DNA from: Candidatus Brocadiaceae bacterium
GTDB lineage: Bacteria; Planctomycetota; Brocadiia; Brocadiales; Brocadiaceae
Reading direction: 5' to 3'
Length of the DNA: 19,288 bases
Assembly: GCA_024653795.1 (NCBI GenBank)
Contig: JANLHY010000489.1
Location: 1-19,288, forward strand
In this document: in pieces, positions 7,505 to 15,426 of the stretch
Layout: every line of letters starts with the position of its first letter
Numbering within the stretch: the first letter of the stretch is position 1
Notes under the pieces: model-generated
What the model was told of the DNA's origin: nothing
The model's input: only the letters and a program-made list of their open reading frames with translations
Database searches by the model: none
Translations under genes and position numbers: made by a program

Positions 7505-8619
7505 AACGAAACACTTTTTACATGTTAGCCGCAATTGTATTGCTCATCGTTGCAGCCGGTTATTTTTTCAGTCAAAGTCAGTCAAAAAACGCTTTATCAA
7601 CTGCAGAAAAAGCAAAAAATACTCTGAAAATTGCCGTATTGCTACCTCTTACAGGCCCTGGTGCTAATGGAGCCCAATATTCCAAAGAAGGCTTCGAAAT
7701 GGCCATTGAAGATATAAAAACCTCTGGTGGAAATGTTACTATTGAGTATGAAGATACGCAGACAAATCCTAAAACAGCTATCTCTATTTTTCAGCATCTT
7801 CAACTTGGCAGCGCCAAACCCCAAGTGATAATCCCAGAGCTGAGCAGCGTTACCAAGGCACTCAAACCTCTCTTAAAAAATGATTTCCTCACAGTGGCGA
7901 CAGGTGTTTCCGTACCAAACATTGCTGATCCGGCAAGTCAGTTATACCGCGTATTCTTATCTGCCGAAGGTGTTGGAAACACCGGCGCAGAGTATGCCCT
8001 GCATGCCGGCCATAAAAGCGTTGCGATAGTGTATGTCAACGATGAATATGGACAGTCCAGTATGACAGCCTTTAAAAACAAATTTGAGGAAAATGGAGGA
8101 GTGGTTTTTACTGAAACATTTAGTATTCTTGAAAAAGATTTTAGAACTCAGTGGCAAAAAATATTGCACAATTCACCAAAGTCCCTCTTTATTACCGGCT
8201 ATGGGCCTGGTTATCTCACAGTATTAAAACAGTTACGTGACACCAACTTCGATGGTCTGATTATGACAGACTGGAGCCTGACGTCACCTGAATATTTAAA
8301 TGCCACTGGCGGTGTACGAGACGGAACGATCGTAGTGACTGTCAACCATAATGCCGCATTTGAAAAACGATATCAGGACAAATACAAAAAACAAGGCTTC
8401 ATGATAAATGTTGGTTATTCGTATGATACATTACTATGTATATGGGAAGCCTATAAACAGTCAGATGGTTCTGTCCAGAATATGGCAAAAGCCTTTGGTG
8501 TAATAAAGAATTTACCGGGATTCATGGGAAATTTATCGATTACATCTTCTGGTGATGTAACGGTTAATTATCGTTTGAAGAAAGTGGACAGTGGCCAATT
8601 AGTGCCTCTCGATGAATGA
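7501..8619 (+). CDS. LivJ-like periplasmic substrate-binding protein
   Basis: This 372-residue type I periplasmic binding protein should capture the ligand of the ABC importer. Residues 7-25 form one hydrophobic segment, after KR, that acts as a signal peptide or uncleaved anchor; there is no lipobox cysteine. The mature part opens with LKIAVLLPLTGPGANGA (about 43-59), the classic start of Leu/Ile/Val or amide receptors, and continues with GFEMAIEDIK and a second lobe beginning near HKSVAIVYVNDEYGQS. The assigned start is TTG 7501, whose TTGA overlaps the HemB-like stop; GGAG lies 8 bp upstream. No better start fits the signal sequence. A strong terminator follows at 8628-8650. The ligand is unknown. 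The gene order ties the receptor directly to the HemB-like enzyme. Confidence 0.9.
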   Translation: MKRNTFYMLAAIVLLIVAAGYFFSQSQSKNALSTAEKAKNTLKIAVLLPLTGPGANGAQYSKEGFEMAIEDIKTSGGNVTIEYEDTQTNPKTAISIFQHLQLGSAKPQVIIPELSSVTKALKPLLKNDFLTVATGVSVPNIADPASQLYRVFLSAEGVGNTGAEYALHAGHKSVAIVYVNDEYGQSSMTAFKNKFEENGGVVFTETFSILEKDFRTQWQKILHNSPKSLFITGYGPGYLTVLKQLRDTNFDGLIMTDWSLTSPEYLNATGGVRDGTIVVTVNHNAAFEKRYQDKYKKQGFMINVGYSYDTLLCIWEAYKQSDGSVQNMAKAFGVIKNLPGFMGNLSITSSGDVTVNYRLKKVDSGQLVPLDE

Positions 8620-8627
8620 ACTCTGAC

Positions 8628-8650
8628 CTTGCCTTCAAGGCAAGTTTTTT
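8628..8650 (+). terminator. Rho-independent terminator after the binding-protein gene
   Basis: CTTGCCTT (8628-8635) and AAGGCAAG (8637-8644) form a GC-containing stem around a tight loop, followed by six T (8645-8650). It begins 8 bp after the stop codon. It would end or attenuate the transporter operon before the methyltransferase-deaminase gene, whose ATG is 33 bp further on. Confidence 0.85.
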
Positions 8651-8683
8651 GATTTAGAATAAATCTTCATTTTAAAGGTCGTC

Positions 8684-11600
8684 ATGAGTCAAGATGAATA
8701 TAACGCCTCTGTGCCTAACCGTATACAAGCTGCCCGTTTTTTATTGGCAATGTTGGAACATTTTCGTGGCCGTAAAATAGATGATGATTCCGTTCTCGAT
8801 ATCGGTTGTGGGCCAGAAGTTCTATTAAAACCGTTATGGGCAAATGTTAAAAACATCCCGAAATATCTGACCGGTATTGATAATAATTCAGAGTATAGTT
8901 CACAGGATTTTTGGCGTGAACCCAACAGGAAATTTATTCAAACTGATTTTCTCGAATGGAAACCGGATGAAAAATTTTCAGTTATGTGGTCTTCTATGTC
9001 AGCACATTGGATTACCGGTCCTGCTGCAGATGGAAAGGCAAAGAGTAGGCAATTTTTCCAGATCATTAGCGATGCCCTGAAAGATGATGGATATTTTGCA
9101 TGTATTGCACCGGCAGGGAAGAATTTTTATCCTCTTATTTCAAAACTAGCAGTAGTGGCATTTCAAGAACTAAAATACTCATTGGGTTGTAAGCGTAAAT
9201 ACGACATTCATCGTGACAAGTATTGTTATTTTTGGGATTCTATTTCAGAAATAATAAAGTATGGTTCTAAAGCAAATTTACAGTTATGTGGAATTTATAA
9301 AACCAGGGACTGGCAACATGTAAAAACTACAGAAATAGGTAAAATTTGGAAATCTGCAAATGAAATACTGTATGAAAAGGGAGGTGGTGTTGATACTGAA
9401 AAAGTAGCACAGAAAATAGATGAAATATTAATAAGAGCTATTGATAATAAGCCAGAGGCCGTCGAATGTACTAGCGAGGAATTAGGTACCAGTATATTTA
9501 AATCAGACAAAGAATATCACTACTTGTTACCGTACATTGATTCTTTTGTTTTCGTCTTCAAAAAAAGCAAGATTATTGGCGATAGGTCTATTGCTAATAA
9601 TCCATACATTAAGTCAGACTTGTTAATGTATACTCTTGACAGGATAAGAAACATGGAAGGGAAAGCATCTTTAGTAAAAGATATAGAATATCAGCCAGCC
9701 GAAAAAAAAGATTCTATAGAAAACAAACTAGACAATACGGCATTACAAGTATTTACTGATATTGTATGTGATCGTCAATTACAAGGTAAATTAATTTATG
9801 CTGGGCGATCCTATCCTGGTGAGAAAAACCAGATTGCTGACGTTGAAAATTCATACTTTAATATATCCCATAAATGGCGTAGAAAAATAATCGACGATGA
9901 AGAGATCAAGAGAAGAAAAAATTTATTTAAACCAGAGATTGGCTTACAGGAAAAAAAAGCTGAATCGAAGGGGTTTTTTGGAATCGCATTATGTGTTGTA
10001 AATAGAAAAAATCCTGTTGACTCTTTTCGTTTCATAAACTCACCGAAAATAAATGGGAAAAGAATTGCATACATAGGTATTGCAAGTCCTCCCGTGCCTG
10101 CTTTTGACCATGGGCCACCTGAAGATGCAGAGGAATATCTGCGAATCATAAGAGGAATACAAGCGGAAGATATCTTTTCCGTTTTTGCAGCCGATGATGA
10201 TGCATTTCGGATATTTGTTTCTGAGTCAGAGAATGATCCATGCGCGATTAAACATTTTCATTATTTTCGCTGGCAGGCATCGTATTATCAACCAAACCTC
10301 TTTATTCTCTCCCACACCACAGCTAAACCCCCCCCAGTATCTGAGGGTGGTGGAAAAAATTTTGCCGCGTTCCTTTCCATTGCTTTAGATAAATTTAATC
10401 AAGCAAATGGGCAACTAACCAATCTAGATATTACCGAATTGGCCCATTGTCTTAAAGCGATATCTCTGCTCGAAGATATCGCTTATCAACGAAAATTATC
10501 ATACGAAAAGCTATTCAAAGAAGACCGTGAAACTTTTCGCGCTCTATATAATTTACCTCAAGAAACAATAGATCTCCTCAAAAAAACCTATATACCACCT
10601 GTTTCAATGGAAAGTGGAGATATAATCAATAGTACAGTGACACTAACTGAAGCACAGACAGAAGAATTTGCTGAAAAAATAATCTCACGCATCCCAAAAG
10701 CAGATTTGCATGTTCATGTTGGTAGTTGTATGAGCCCTGAATTTCTCGTTGCAGCCTCCATTATTAGTTTACTTCGTTTGGATTCATCTGACATTGATGT
10801 TATTCGCAAAGCCATCAAAAAGACATATTCATTTTTCAAACGTAAAAAAGGAATAATATTCAAGCCTCCTATTGGAATCAAAAAATCTACGTCTACTATT
10901 ACTTGGAATGGAAATATAGCTGAGACATCCGAAAAGATAATGAAATTTGTCAAAAAACAAATAGATTATGCAGAAAGCATTAAAAATCGTACTGGTTATC
11001 GCGAATTCCGTTCAGCATTACATGATGTCCTAAGTCTTGATGATCATTGGGATGAACAACATTTGAAGGCTGAATTAAGGAAAAGAAGTAATATCAGTTT
11101 ACTACTGTTTGCACTCATGTATGGACAGATTAACGGTGAAAAGCCAACGACAAATCTGTCAAAAGAGGATATTTTACGGATAGTTATTATTGTTCTTGCG
11201 ACAACTTATCAGGATAAAGATACGCTGGCGAAACTATCTATCCTTGGACAGGATGTTTTGCCGTGGTTTAATGTCACAAAGGATATAGATGAAAGTACGT
11301 GGATGGAACTTCATCATGAATTTTATAAGGATGAAGGCCACTTTGCTATCCAAACATTTCGAGGTAATGGATGGGAATTAAATAATTGCAAGAAATTCCA
11401 AACACCTATTTCAATTCATCTAAAGAAATCAAACAGAGATTATTTAACAGTCGCTCCGAAGGATTTTAAAGAAGATCCCATTCTATACTTATTGGCTTCC
11501 GGTACAAGGGCAAATAACCTAAAAGATTATTTAGAGGGCTGTGAACTTTCTGGAGCAGAGCATTTGCAGCATCCTTTCCTGATGCATCTCTATGCTCAGC

Positions 11601-12682
11601 AGCTTTTACACCAATTCAAGGATCAAGGGATCATGTATGCTGAGTTGCGAGCCGCTGCAACCGGCTATACGACAAAGCATTTTTCTTTCAGTGACGTATG
11701 TTCGTGTATGCAAACCGCCTTTTCACAGGCGCAAAAAATGGTGAATTTTTACTCTCCTGATAAAGAGAGAAATTGTTGGTTATGGGAGACGCCTTTTGCT
11801 TTCAATGATAATAGAAAAGAAAGGGATTTTGATGACACGGATGAAAACAACGGGCCAAAAGGAACGTTATTTCCAATCAAAATCAACATTGTCCTTACGG
11901 GCAAAAGGCATAAACCGATTCGGCAGATAATTCAGGAAGCTGCCGCAGGAGTAGTCTTTCATCACCATGAAGAAACACCCAAACCCCGTCCAGAGGACAA
12001 ACATAAACAAGAAAATTATGACAAAGAGGCATGGGGAAAATATAAAGAAAACATGAATTCCTGTCATTTTGTCGGATTTGATCTTGCAGGACAAGAAGAT
12101 GGATATCCCCCTGAAGCATACAGGAAGGAATTTGAACAACTCTCTAAAATGCATATTCCAATTACTGTCCACTGCGGTGAAAATGCACCGGCAAAGTTTG
12201 TGGAAAGCGCCGTGTTGGATTTAGGAGCCAAGCGTCTCGGCCATGGCTTATCGGTTGCTGCCGATCAAAAACTCATGGATAGAATCCGGGAATACCGTGT
12301 ATGCATAGAGTTGTGCCCGATTAGTAATTTCCAGACAAACCACCTCCTGCCTCATGAAGAGGATGAGGGGATAAAAAAGCCCGGCAGACAATACCCCTTA
12401 AGGAAACTTCTTGAAAATGGTAATGCTATTTGCCTTAATACCGACAATCCAATCATTTCCCACACTAACATGGTAAAAGAATGCTTCCAAGCATCATATG
12501 CCTACGGTGGCAAAGGCCTTTCCTTATGGGATCTATTAAGCATTATCCGTATGGGTTTCTATTATGCCTTTCTCCAATCTCCGGAAAGAAAAAACATCAT
12601 CAGATATGCAGAGAAAAAGATATTGAATATTTTTGAAGAAGATGAGGTGCTCGCTTTTTTGTATGATTGGAAAAAGAAATAA
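8684..12682 (+). CDS. Methyltransferase-adenosine deaminase fusion protein, large, novel architecture
   Basis: This 1332-residue protein has three regions. Residues about 1-290 form a class I SAM methyltransferase: VLDIGCG (37-43), the acidic D65 of GIDNN and D88 of QTDF. Residues about 350-640 match nothing I recognise. Residues about 660-1332 form an adenosine/AMP-deaminase-type metallohydrolase with its ligand set intact: HVH (H676, H678) in PKADLHVHVG, GFDLAGQE (E1138), VHCGE (H1163, E1166), RLGHG (H1187), CPISN and LNTDNP (D1254). The barrel is split by an insertion of about 300 residues between the HxH motif and AELRA, and by a second one near 1040-1120. Long insertions also occur in RdrB of RADAR defence, but no RdrA-type ATPase lies nearby. 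AAAGG precedes the ATG. Likely cytoplasmic; its substrate is unknown, with a modified nucleoside or nucleotide the best guess. Confidence 0.85.
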   Translation: MSQDEYNASVPNRIQAARFLLAMLEHFRGRKIDDDSVLDIGCGPEVLLKPLWANVKNIPKYLTGIDNNSEYSSQDFWREPNRKFIQTDFLEWKPDEKFSVMWSSMSAHWITGPAADGKAKSRQFFQIISDALKDDGYFACIAPAGKNFYPLISKLAVVAFQELKYSLGCKRKYDIHRDKYCYFWDSISEIIKYGSKANLQLCGIYKTRDWQHVKTTEIGKIWKSANEILYEKGGGVDTEKVAQKIDEILIRAIDNKPEAVECTSEELGTSIFKSDKEYHYLLPYIDSFVFVFKKSKIIGDRSIANNPYIKSDLLMYTLDRIRNMEGKASLVKDIEYQPAEKKDSIENKLDNTALQVFTDIVCDRQLQGKLIYAGRSYPGEKNQIADVENSYFNISHKWRRKIIDDEEIKRRKNLFKPEIGLQEKKAESKGFFGIALCVVNRKNPVDSFRFINSPKINGKRIAYIGIASPPVPAFDHGPPEDAEEYLRIIRGIQAEDIFSVFAADDDAFRIFVSESENDPCAIKHFHYFRWQASYYQPNLFILSHTTAKPPPVSEGGGKNFAAFLSIALDKFNQANGQLTNLDITELAHCLKAISLLEDIAYQRKLSYEKLFKEDRETFRALYNLPQETIDLLKKTYIPPVSMESGDIINSTVTLTEAQTEEFAEKIISRIPKADLHVHVGSCMSPEFLVAASIISLLRLDSSDIDVIRKAIKKTYSFFKRKKGIIFKPPIGIKKSTSTITWNGNIAETSEKIMKFVKKQIDYAESIKNRTGYREFRSALHDVLSLDDHWDEQHLKAELRKRSNISLLLFALMYGQINGEKPTTNLSKEDILRIVIIVLATTYQDKDTLAKLSILGQDVLPWFNVTKDIDESTWMELHHEFYKDEGHFAIQTFRGNGWELNNCKKFQTPISIHLKKSNRDYLTVAPKDFKEDPILYLLASGTRANNLKDYLEGCELSGAEHLQHPFLMHLYAQQLLHQFKDQGIMYAELRAAATGYTTKHFSFSDVCSCMQTAFSQAQKMVNFYSPDKERNCWLWETPFAFNDNRKERDFDDTDENNGPKGTLFPIKINIVLTGKRHKPIRQIIQEAAAGVVFHHHEETPKPRPEDKHKQENYDKEAWGKYKENMNSCHFVGFDLAGQEDGYPPEAYRKEFEQLSKMHIPITVHCGENAPAKFVESAVLDLGAKRLGHGLSVAADQKLMDRIREYRVCIELCPISNFQTNHLLPHEEDEGIKKPGRQYPLRKLLENGNAICLNTDNPIISHTNMVKECFQASYAYGGKGLSLWDLLSIIRMGFYYAFLQSPERKNIIRYAEKKILNIFEEDEVLAFLYDWKKK

Positions 12683-12763
12683 AGGGCTTGACGGGGTATG
12701 CATGGAAGCTTTTTGAGCGGGAATCGGGAAGCCCTGTATCTGGCTTTCAGGAATGATTAATGA

Positions 12764-13187
12764 TAAAGACCTGAATTTGACTCGGTTTTTACTCACTACA
12801 CTGTCTTTAGAAGTCGATCGTTGAAAATGGCGATGATTTTTCCCGCTGTTTGGTCAGATCAACAAGCTTTTCAAGATAGAATGATTAGGCTTCCGCCAAA
12901 TATGGTTGCCAATTGTTTGGTAGCGTAGAAAAAGAGAGACCTAGCGTAATAGCCTCCTTTGATTACGCGGGGTTACAAGGGCAATTTGGCTAAAGGTCTC
13001 CATAATTCTACGCGACCAATTGTTTGTATTGTCTTATGGATTGTGTCGTGAGTAATGTACCCACTACACACAAGTAAAAATAATCATAAAATACTGTGCT
13101 ATGTAGCCATTATCCCTGGAAAACAGGGGGATTCCAGGAACATTTCAAATTGTAGTGAGTAAAAATTGGGTCAAACTTAGGTAAAGA
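12764..13187. mobile_element. MITE-like non-autonomous element with 31-bp ends and 6-bp target duplication
   Basis: The 31-bp ends at 12770-12800 and 13151-13181 are inverted repeats matching at about 26 of 31 positions, including a perfect 15-bp inner part (TTTTTACTCACTACA). Directly outside both ends is the same 6-bp word, TAAAGA (12764-12769 and 13182-13187), which is expected of a target-site duplication. The 412-bp interior has no transposase. It holds a nested 96-bp hairpin unit and otherwise no gene I can support. It lies between the methyltransferase-deaminase gene and the toxin-antitoxin region and accounts for most of the 679-bp gap 12683-13361. Confidence 0.8.
12909..13026. repeat. 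Nested 96-bp hairpin unit flanked by 11-bp direct repeats
   Basis: CCAATTGTTTG occurs at 12909-12919 and again at 13016-13026. Between them, arms 12921-12942 and 12994-13015 are inverted repeats (17 of 22 matching; GCGTAGAA and AGACCT are exact). Inside, GCGTAAT (12944-12950) and ATTACGC (12962-12968) form a second perfect stem. This looks like a small palindromic element inserted into the larger MITE-like element, with the 11-bp repeats as its target duplication, or like a structured RNA. Confidence 0.6.
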
Positions 13188-13361
13188 ATAAATACCTTTA
13201 AGCCGATTGGAGGTGTTATCCCTTATTTATAACGGATTCGTCTCCATGTTCGCCCCGGAACAGGCCAAAAAATCCATCATAAGCCTGGCCGATCAAGAGG
13301 TACTTTCCATAGGTCTTTATAATAACTTTTTAGGTTAAACAAAATAGGAGGAATTAACATC

Positions 13362-13991
13362 ATGAAACAACCCATTATCGATTACTTGGCATCGAAAGTC
13401 ATTGAAGATATTCGACAACAGCGCCGCTTCAATGACTCCGTTGCGGATAACTTAAACAAATATCCTTTGATGGATAGCTTACGAGAACTTATCCAGCAAG
13501 AGGATGTACCCATTTTGTTGGAAATGACAAAGTCGATGAGTACTTGCATTTGCAACTTGGCAATAAGCTTGCTTCGAAAATTTGATACGCAAGCGAGCGT
13601 TAAGTTGTTTTTCCTCCACGAGTGGAGTTGTTCAACAGATTATGAGCGTAGATCGGCTTTGATGTGGCGTCTCCTTGACGATAAATACCTTGATATAACT
13701 GCACACGAGGACATCTATAGATTTGTCTGTGATAACATGAATAGATTTCTCAGCGATTGTGCAAAATGCTTTGGAGGAGATACACTGGTTCTTAGCGCCT
13801 GCAAGGCTCGTTTAGCGGACCCTTCTTTTCCGAGGACGAAGGACTGGATATACCTATGCGCTTCTCTTGGCTCTACAGAACGAGATTCCGTTAAGCAATT
13901 GATAGCGAGTTATGAGTCGAGCAAAGATAAGTTTGTAGCCAAGGTGTCCAAAGATTTGTCACAACGCCTGACTAACAAAGTGCTGCACTAA
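13362..13991 (+). CDS. Hypothetical helical protein, 209 residues
   Basis: I do not recognise this protein. It is soluble, has no signal peptide or membrane segment, and reads as a chain of amphipathic helices with Leu-rich pairs (YPLMDSLRELIQQEDVPILLE, ICNLAISLLRKF, RSALMWRLLDDKYL). That pattern resembles HEAT- or ARM-like repeats, although no clear repeat unit is visible. Four cysteines occur in the first two thirds and one near the C-terminus. A good ribosome binding site (ATAGGAGGAATT) lies just before ATG 13362. It lies between the MITE-like element and the toxin-antitoxin genes, so it may be part of the island's accessory load. The coding call rests on length, the ribosome binding site and composition. 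Confidence 0.7.
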   Translation: MKQPIIDYLASKVIEDIRQQRRFNDSVADNLNKYPLMDSLRELIQQEDVPILLEMTKSMSTCICNLAISLLRKFDTQASVKLFFLHEWSCSTDYERRSALMWRLLDDKYLDITAHEDIYRFVCDNMNRFLSDCAKCFGGDTLVLSACKARLADPSFPRTKDWIYLCASLGSTERDSVKQLIASYESSKDKFVAKVSKDLSQRLTNKVLH

Positions 13992-14141
13992 ACGGTGCTG
14001 CATTTCCGCATTATGAAAACCAACATTTTGTTAATCCAATACCGCATGGATAAAGAATTAGACGCAGAGGATTGAAATTGTTAAAATAAAAATCTAGGTG
14101 TAGAGGTAACAATAATAACTTAAAAATTGGAGGCATTAACC

Positions 14142-14372
14142 ATGAATGCAATAAAAGGCATATATCACGATGGGGTGATTGAATTGATTGAAAAGCCCGA
14201 AACGCAGGAGACATCAGAAGTTCTTGTAATATTTCCTGAGAAAAAGAAAGGAATATCAAAAATCGGTGGGCTCTTTAAAAATTACGATATAAATTATGGG
14301 GAAATTGATGAAGAGCTAAAAAAACTGACCCGGGATTCCCAAAGGCATATATTGGATGAGACCGTTGATTAG
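14142..14372 (+). CDS. AF2212/DUF104-like antitoxin, orphan
   Basis: The opening MNAIKGIYHDGVIELIEKP, followed by SEVLVIFPEKK, is the signature of the AF2212/PG0164-like (DUF104) antitoxin family: short beta-rich proteins that bind and neutralise PIN-domain toxins. The ATG at 14142 follows GGAGG at 14128-14132; an upstream TTG in frame would overlap that site and is rejected. The protein has 76 residues. The tail GGLFKNYDINYGEIDEELKK is the expected toxin-binding extension. The cognate PIN gene should follow at once, but 14373-14502 holds none, so the antitoxin looks orphaned by deletion. Confidence 0.72.
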   Translation: MNAIKGIYHDGVIELIEKPETQETSEVLVIFPEKKKGISKIGGLFKNYDINYGEIDEELKKLTRDSQRHILDETVD

Positions 14373-14517
14373 ACATGAATAAAACACGCAGGCAAAATGA
14401 GGTGTATATTCAAAAGATATAAGATGATTATAACGAACATTGTTTAAACAAGGACTAAACATGAAAAGATGTTCTATAAGGTATACAATCAAATGAATAT
14501 TATTGAATGGAGGAGTT

Positions 14518-14787
14518 ATGCTTTCGACGTATAAGAAGCGGATAATAAAGGAATTGGGAAGGGTTCCCGAAGAAAAGATGCCGAAACTTTACAAAGTTAT
14601 TCATCAGATAACATCCGAATTCATATCCAAGGCTAAGAAGCCTGGTAAGCGCGGTTCTTTGAAAGGACTATGGAAAGGAAGCAGTATTGGCGACTCATTG
14701 TTCTTTGAGGCAAAAAAACCCTCTTCCCTTATGAATCCCATTGAGGTGCGTATAGATTTTATAACCGAAGATACCAGGTCACAATAA
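14518..14787 (+). pseudogene. Antitoxin-like protein with a C-terminal frameshift
   Basis: ATG 14518 follows GGAGGAG. The protein (89 residues as read) is a paralogue of the antitoxin at 15169. Both share a Y-x-K-x-IIKE block, a P-x-x-x-x-P-x-x-x-K-x-IH block and then G-(LI)-WK. The family usually ends in a short AKKSLFPYE-type tail. Here the run of seven A at 14712-14718 is one short of giving AKKTLFPYESH with a stop at 14742-14744; instead the frame reads on to 14787 through non-family sequence. Either the gene has a one-base deletion or the run was miscounted. No toxin gene overlaps its end, so this is probably a broken half of a toxin-antitoxin pair. Confidence 0.6.
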
Positions 14788-14812
14788 TCATATAGGAAGG
14801 GAGAAAGAACCG

Positions 14813-15118
14813 ATGGGAAGAAAAAGCCATATAGTATTGCCGAAAGACAAGATCGCCGAATTTTGTAAGCGGCGCCACATACGCAAGCTGTCGCTGTTCG
14901 GTTCCGGCCTGCATGGCGATTTTGGGACAGAGAGCGATATAGACCTTCTCGTTGAGTTTGAGCCGGATCATATTCCGGGTCTCATAACCTTATCAGGCAT
15001 GGAGATCGAATTAAGCGAAATCATCGGGCGAAAAGTGGACATGAGGACACCTGAAGATTTAAGCCGCTATTTCCGCAAGGCGGTAATCGAGTCGGCTGAT
15101 GTGCAATATGTGCAGTAA
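14813..15118 (+). CDS. MNT-type minimal nucleotidyltransferase antitoxin
   Basis: This 101-residue protein has the pol-beta nucleotidyltransferase core: LFGSG (28-32), then SDIDLLVEF (41-49) with the two metal-binding acids D42 and D44. The tail [17 protein letters not shown] is typical of MNT proteins that act with HEPN toxins. These antitoxins inactivate the HEPN RNase, in studied cases by adding AMP to a tyrosine. A purine-rich ribosome binding site lies before ATG 14813. The expected HEPN gene does not follow. The only HEPN remnant in the window lies 2 kb away on the other strand (16944-17774), broken by higBA. The gene itself appears intact. Confidence 0.82.
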   Translation: MGRKSHIVLPKDKIAEFCKRRHIRKLSLFGSGLHGDFGTESDIDLLVEFEPDHIPGLITLSGMEIELSEIIGRKVDMRTPEDLSRYFRKAVIESADVQYVQ

Positions 15119-15168
15119 AGAAGATGTTGCGCAAATCAACAAGAGCACTTAGGATAATGGAGGAAATT

Positions 15169-15426
15169 ATGGAGACAAGGACTGAATATGAAAAGATGAT
15201 CATTAAGGAAGTTCGGGAAATGCCTGGCGAGGTGCTTCCACAGGTTGTGAAGATCATCCACTCGTTAAAGGAGGGTGTGCTTTCTATGAAAGTACGTCAC
15301 AAGAAACGTGAAGCCAAAGGGAGCGGTCTCTGCGGCATTTGGAAGGATGAGCGCTCTGCGGCAGAGATAATTAAGGATATACGTTTGCGCAGGACGGGAT
15401 TCGGCGGCAGAAAGGTGGCACTGTGA
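15169..15426 (+). CDS. Antitoxin of a VapBC-like pair
   Basis: The protein has 85 residues from ATG 15169, chosen because ATGGAGGAAATT upstream supplies the ribosome binding site; earlier in-frame starts would lie in or before that site. It is a paralogue of the frameshifted antitoxin at 14518: a helical N-terminal block (YEKMIIKEVREMPGEVLPQV) and a GSGLCGIWKDERSAAEIIKD block. The latter is the usual PIN-binding tail of this antitoxin type. Its stop overlaps the start of the PIN toxin by 4 bp (GTGA), so the pair is translationally coupled. It would neutralise the toxin and repress its own promoter. Confidence 0.75.
   Translation: METRTEYEKMIIKEVREMPGEVLPQVVKIIHSLKEGVLSMKVRHKKREAKGSGLCGIWKDERSAAEIIKDIRLRRTGFGGRKVAL

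Noticed and set aside
8684..12682. RADAR defence locus
   Set aside because: The deaminase part is suggestive, but no RdrA-like ATPase or accessory RADAR gene is present, so the name is not justified.
12686..12740. AGGGCTT and AAGCCCT as a terminator stem after the deaminase gene
   Set aside because: The 7-bp arms enclose a loop of about 40 nt and no T-run follows; not a convincing terminator.
13246..13338. 30-residue frame MFAPEQAKKSIISLADQEVL and onward
   Set aside because: Very short, no good ribosome binding site and no recognisable family. Possibly a gene remnant, but not supportable.
14060..14090. CRISPR repeat-like end (GATTGAAATTG)
   Set aside because: Single copy, with no repeats or spacers around it and no cas gene in the window.
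14127..14141. Upstream TTG start for the DUF104-like antitoxin
   Set aside because: It falls on the ribosome binding site GGAGG that serves ATG 14142.
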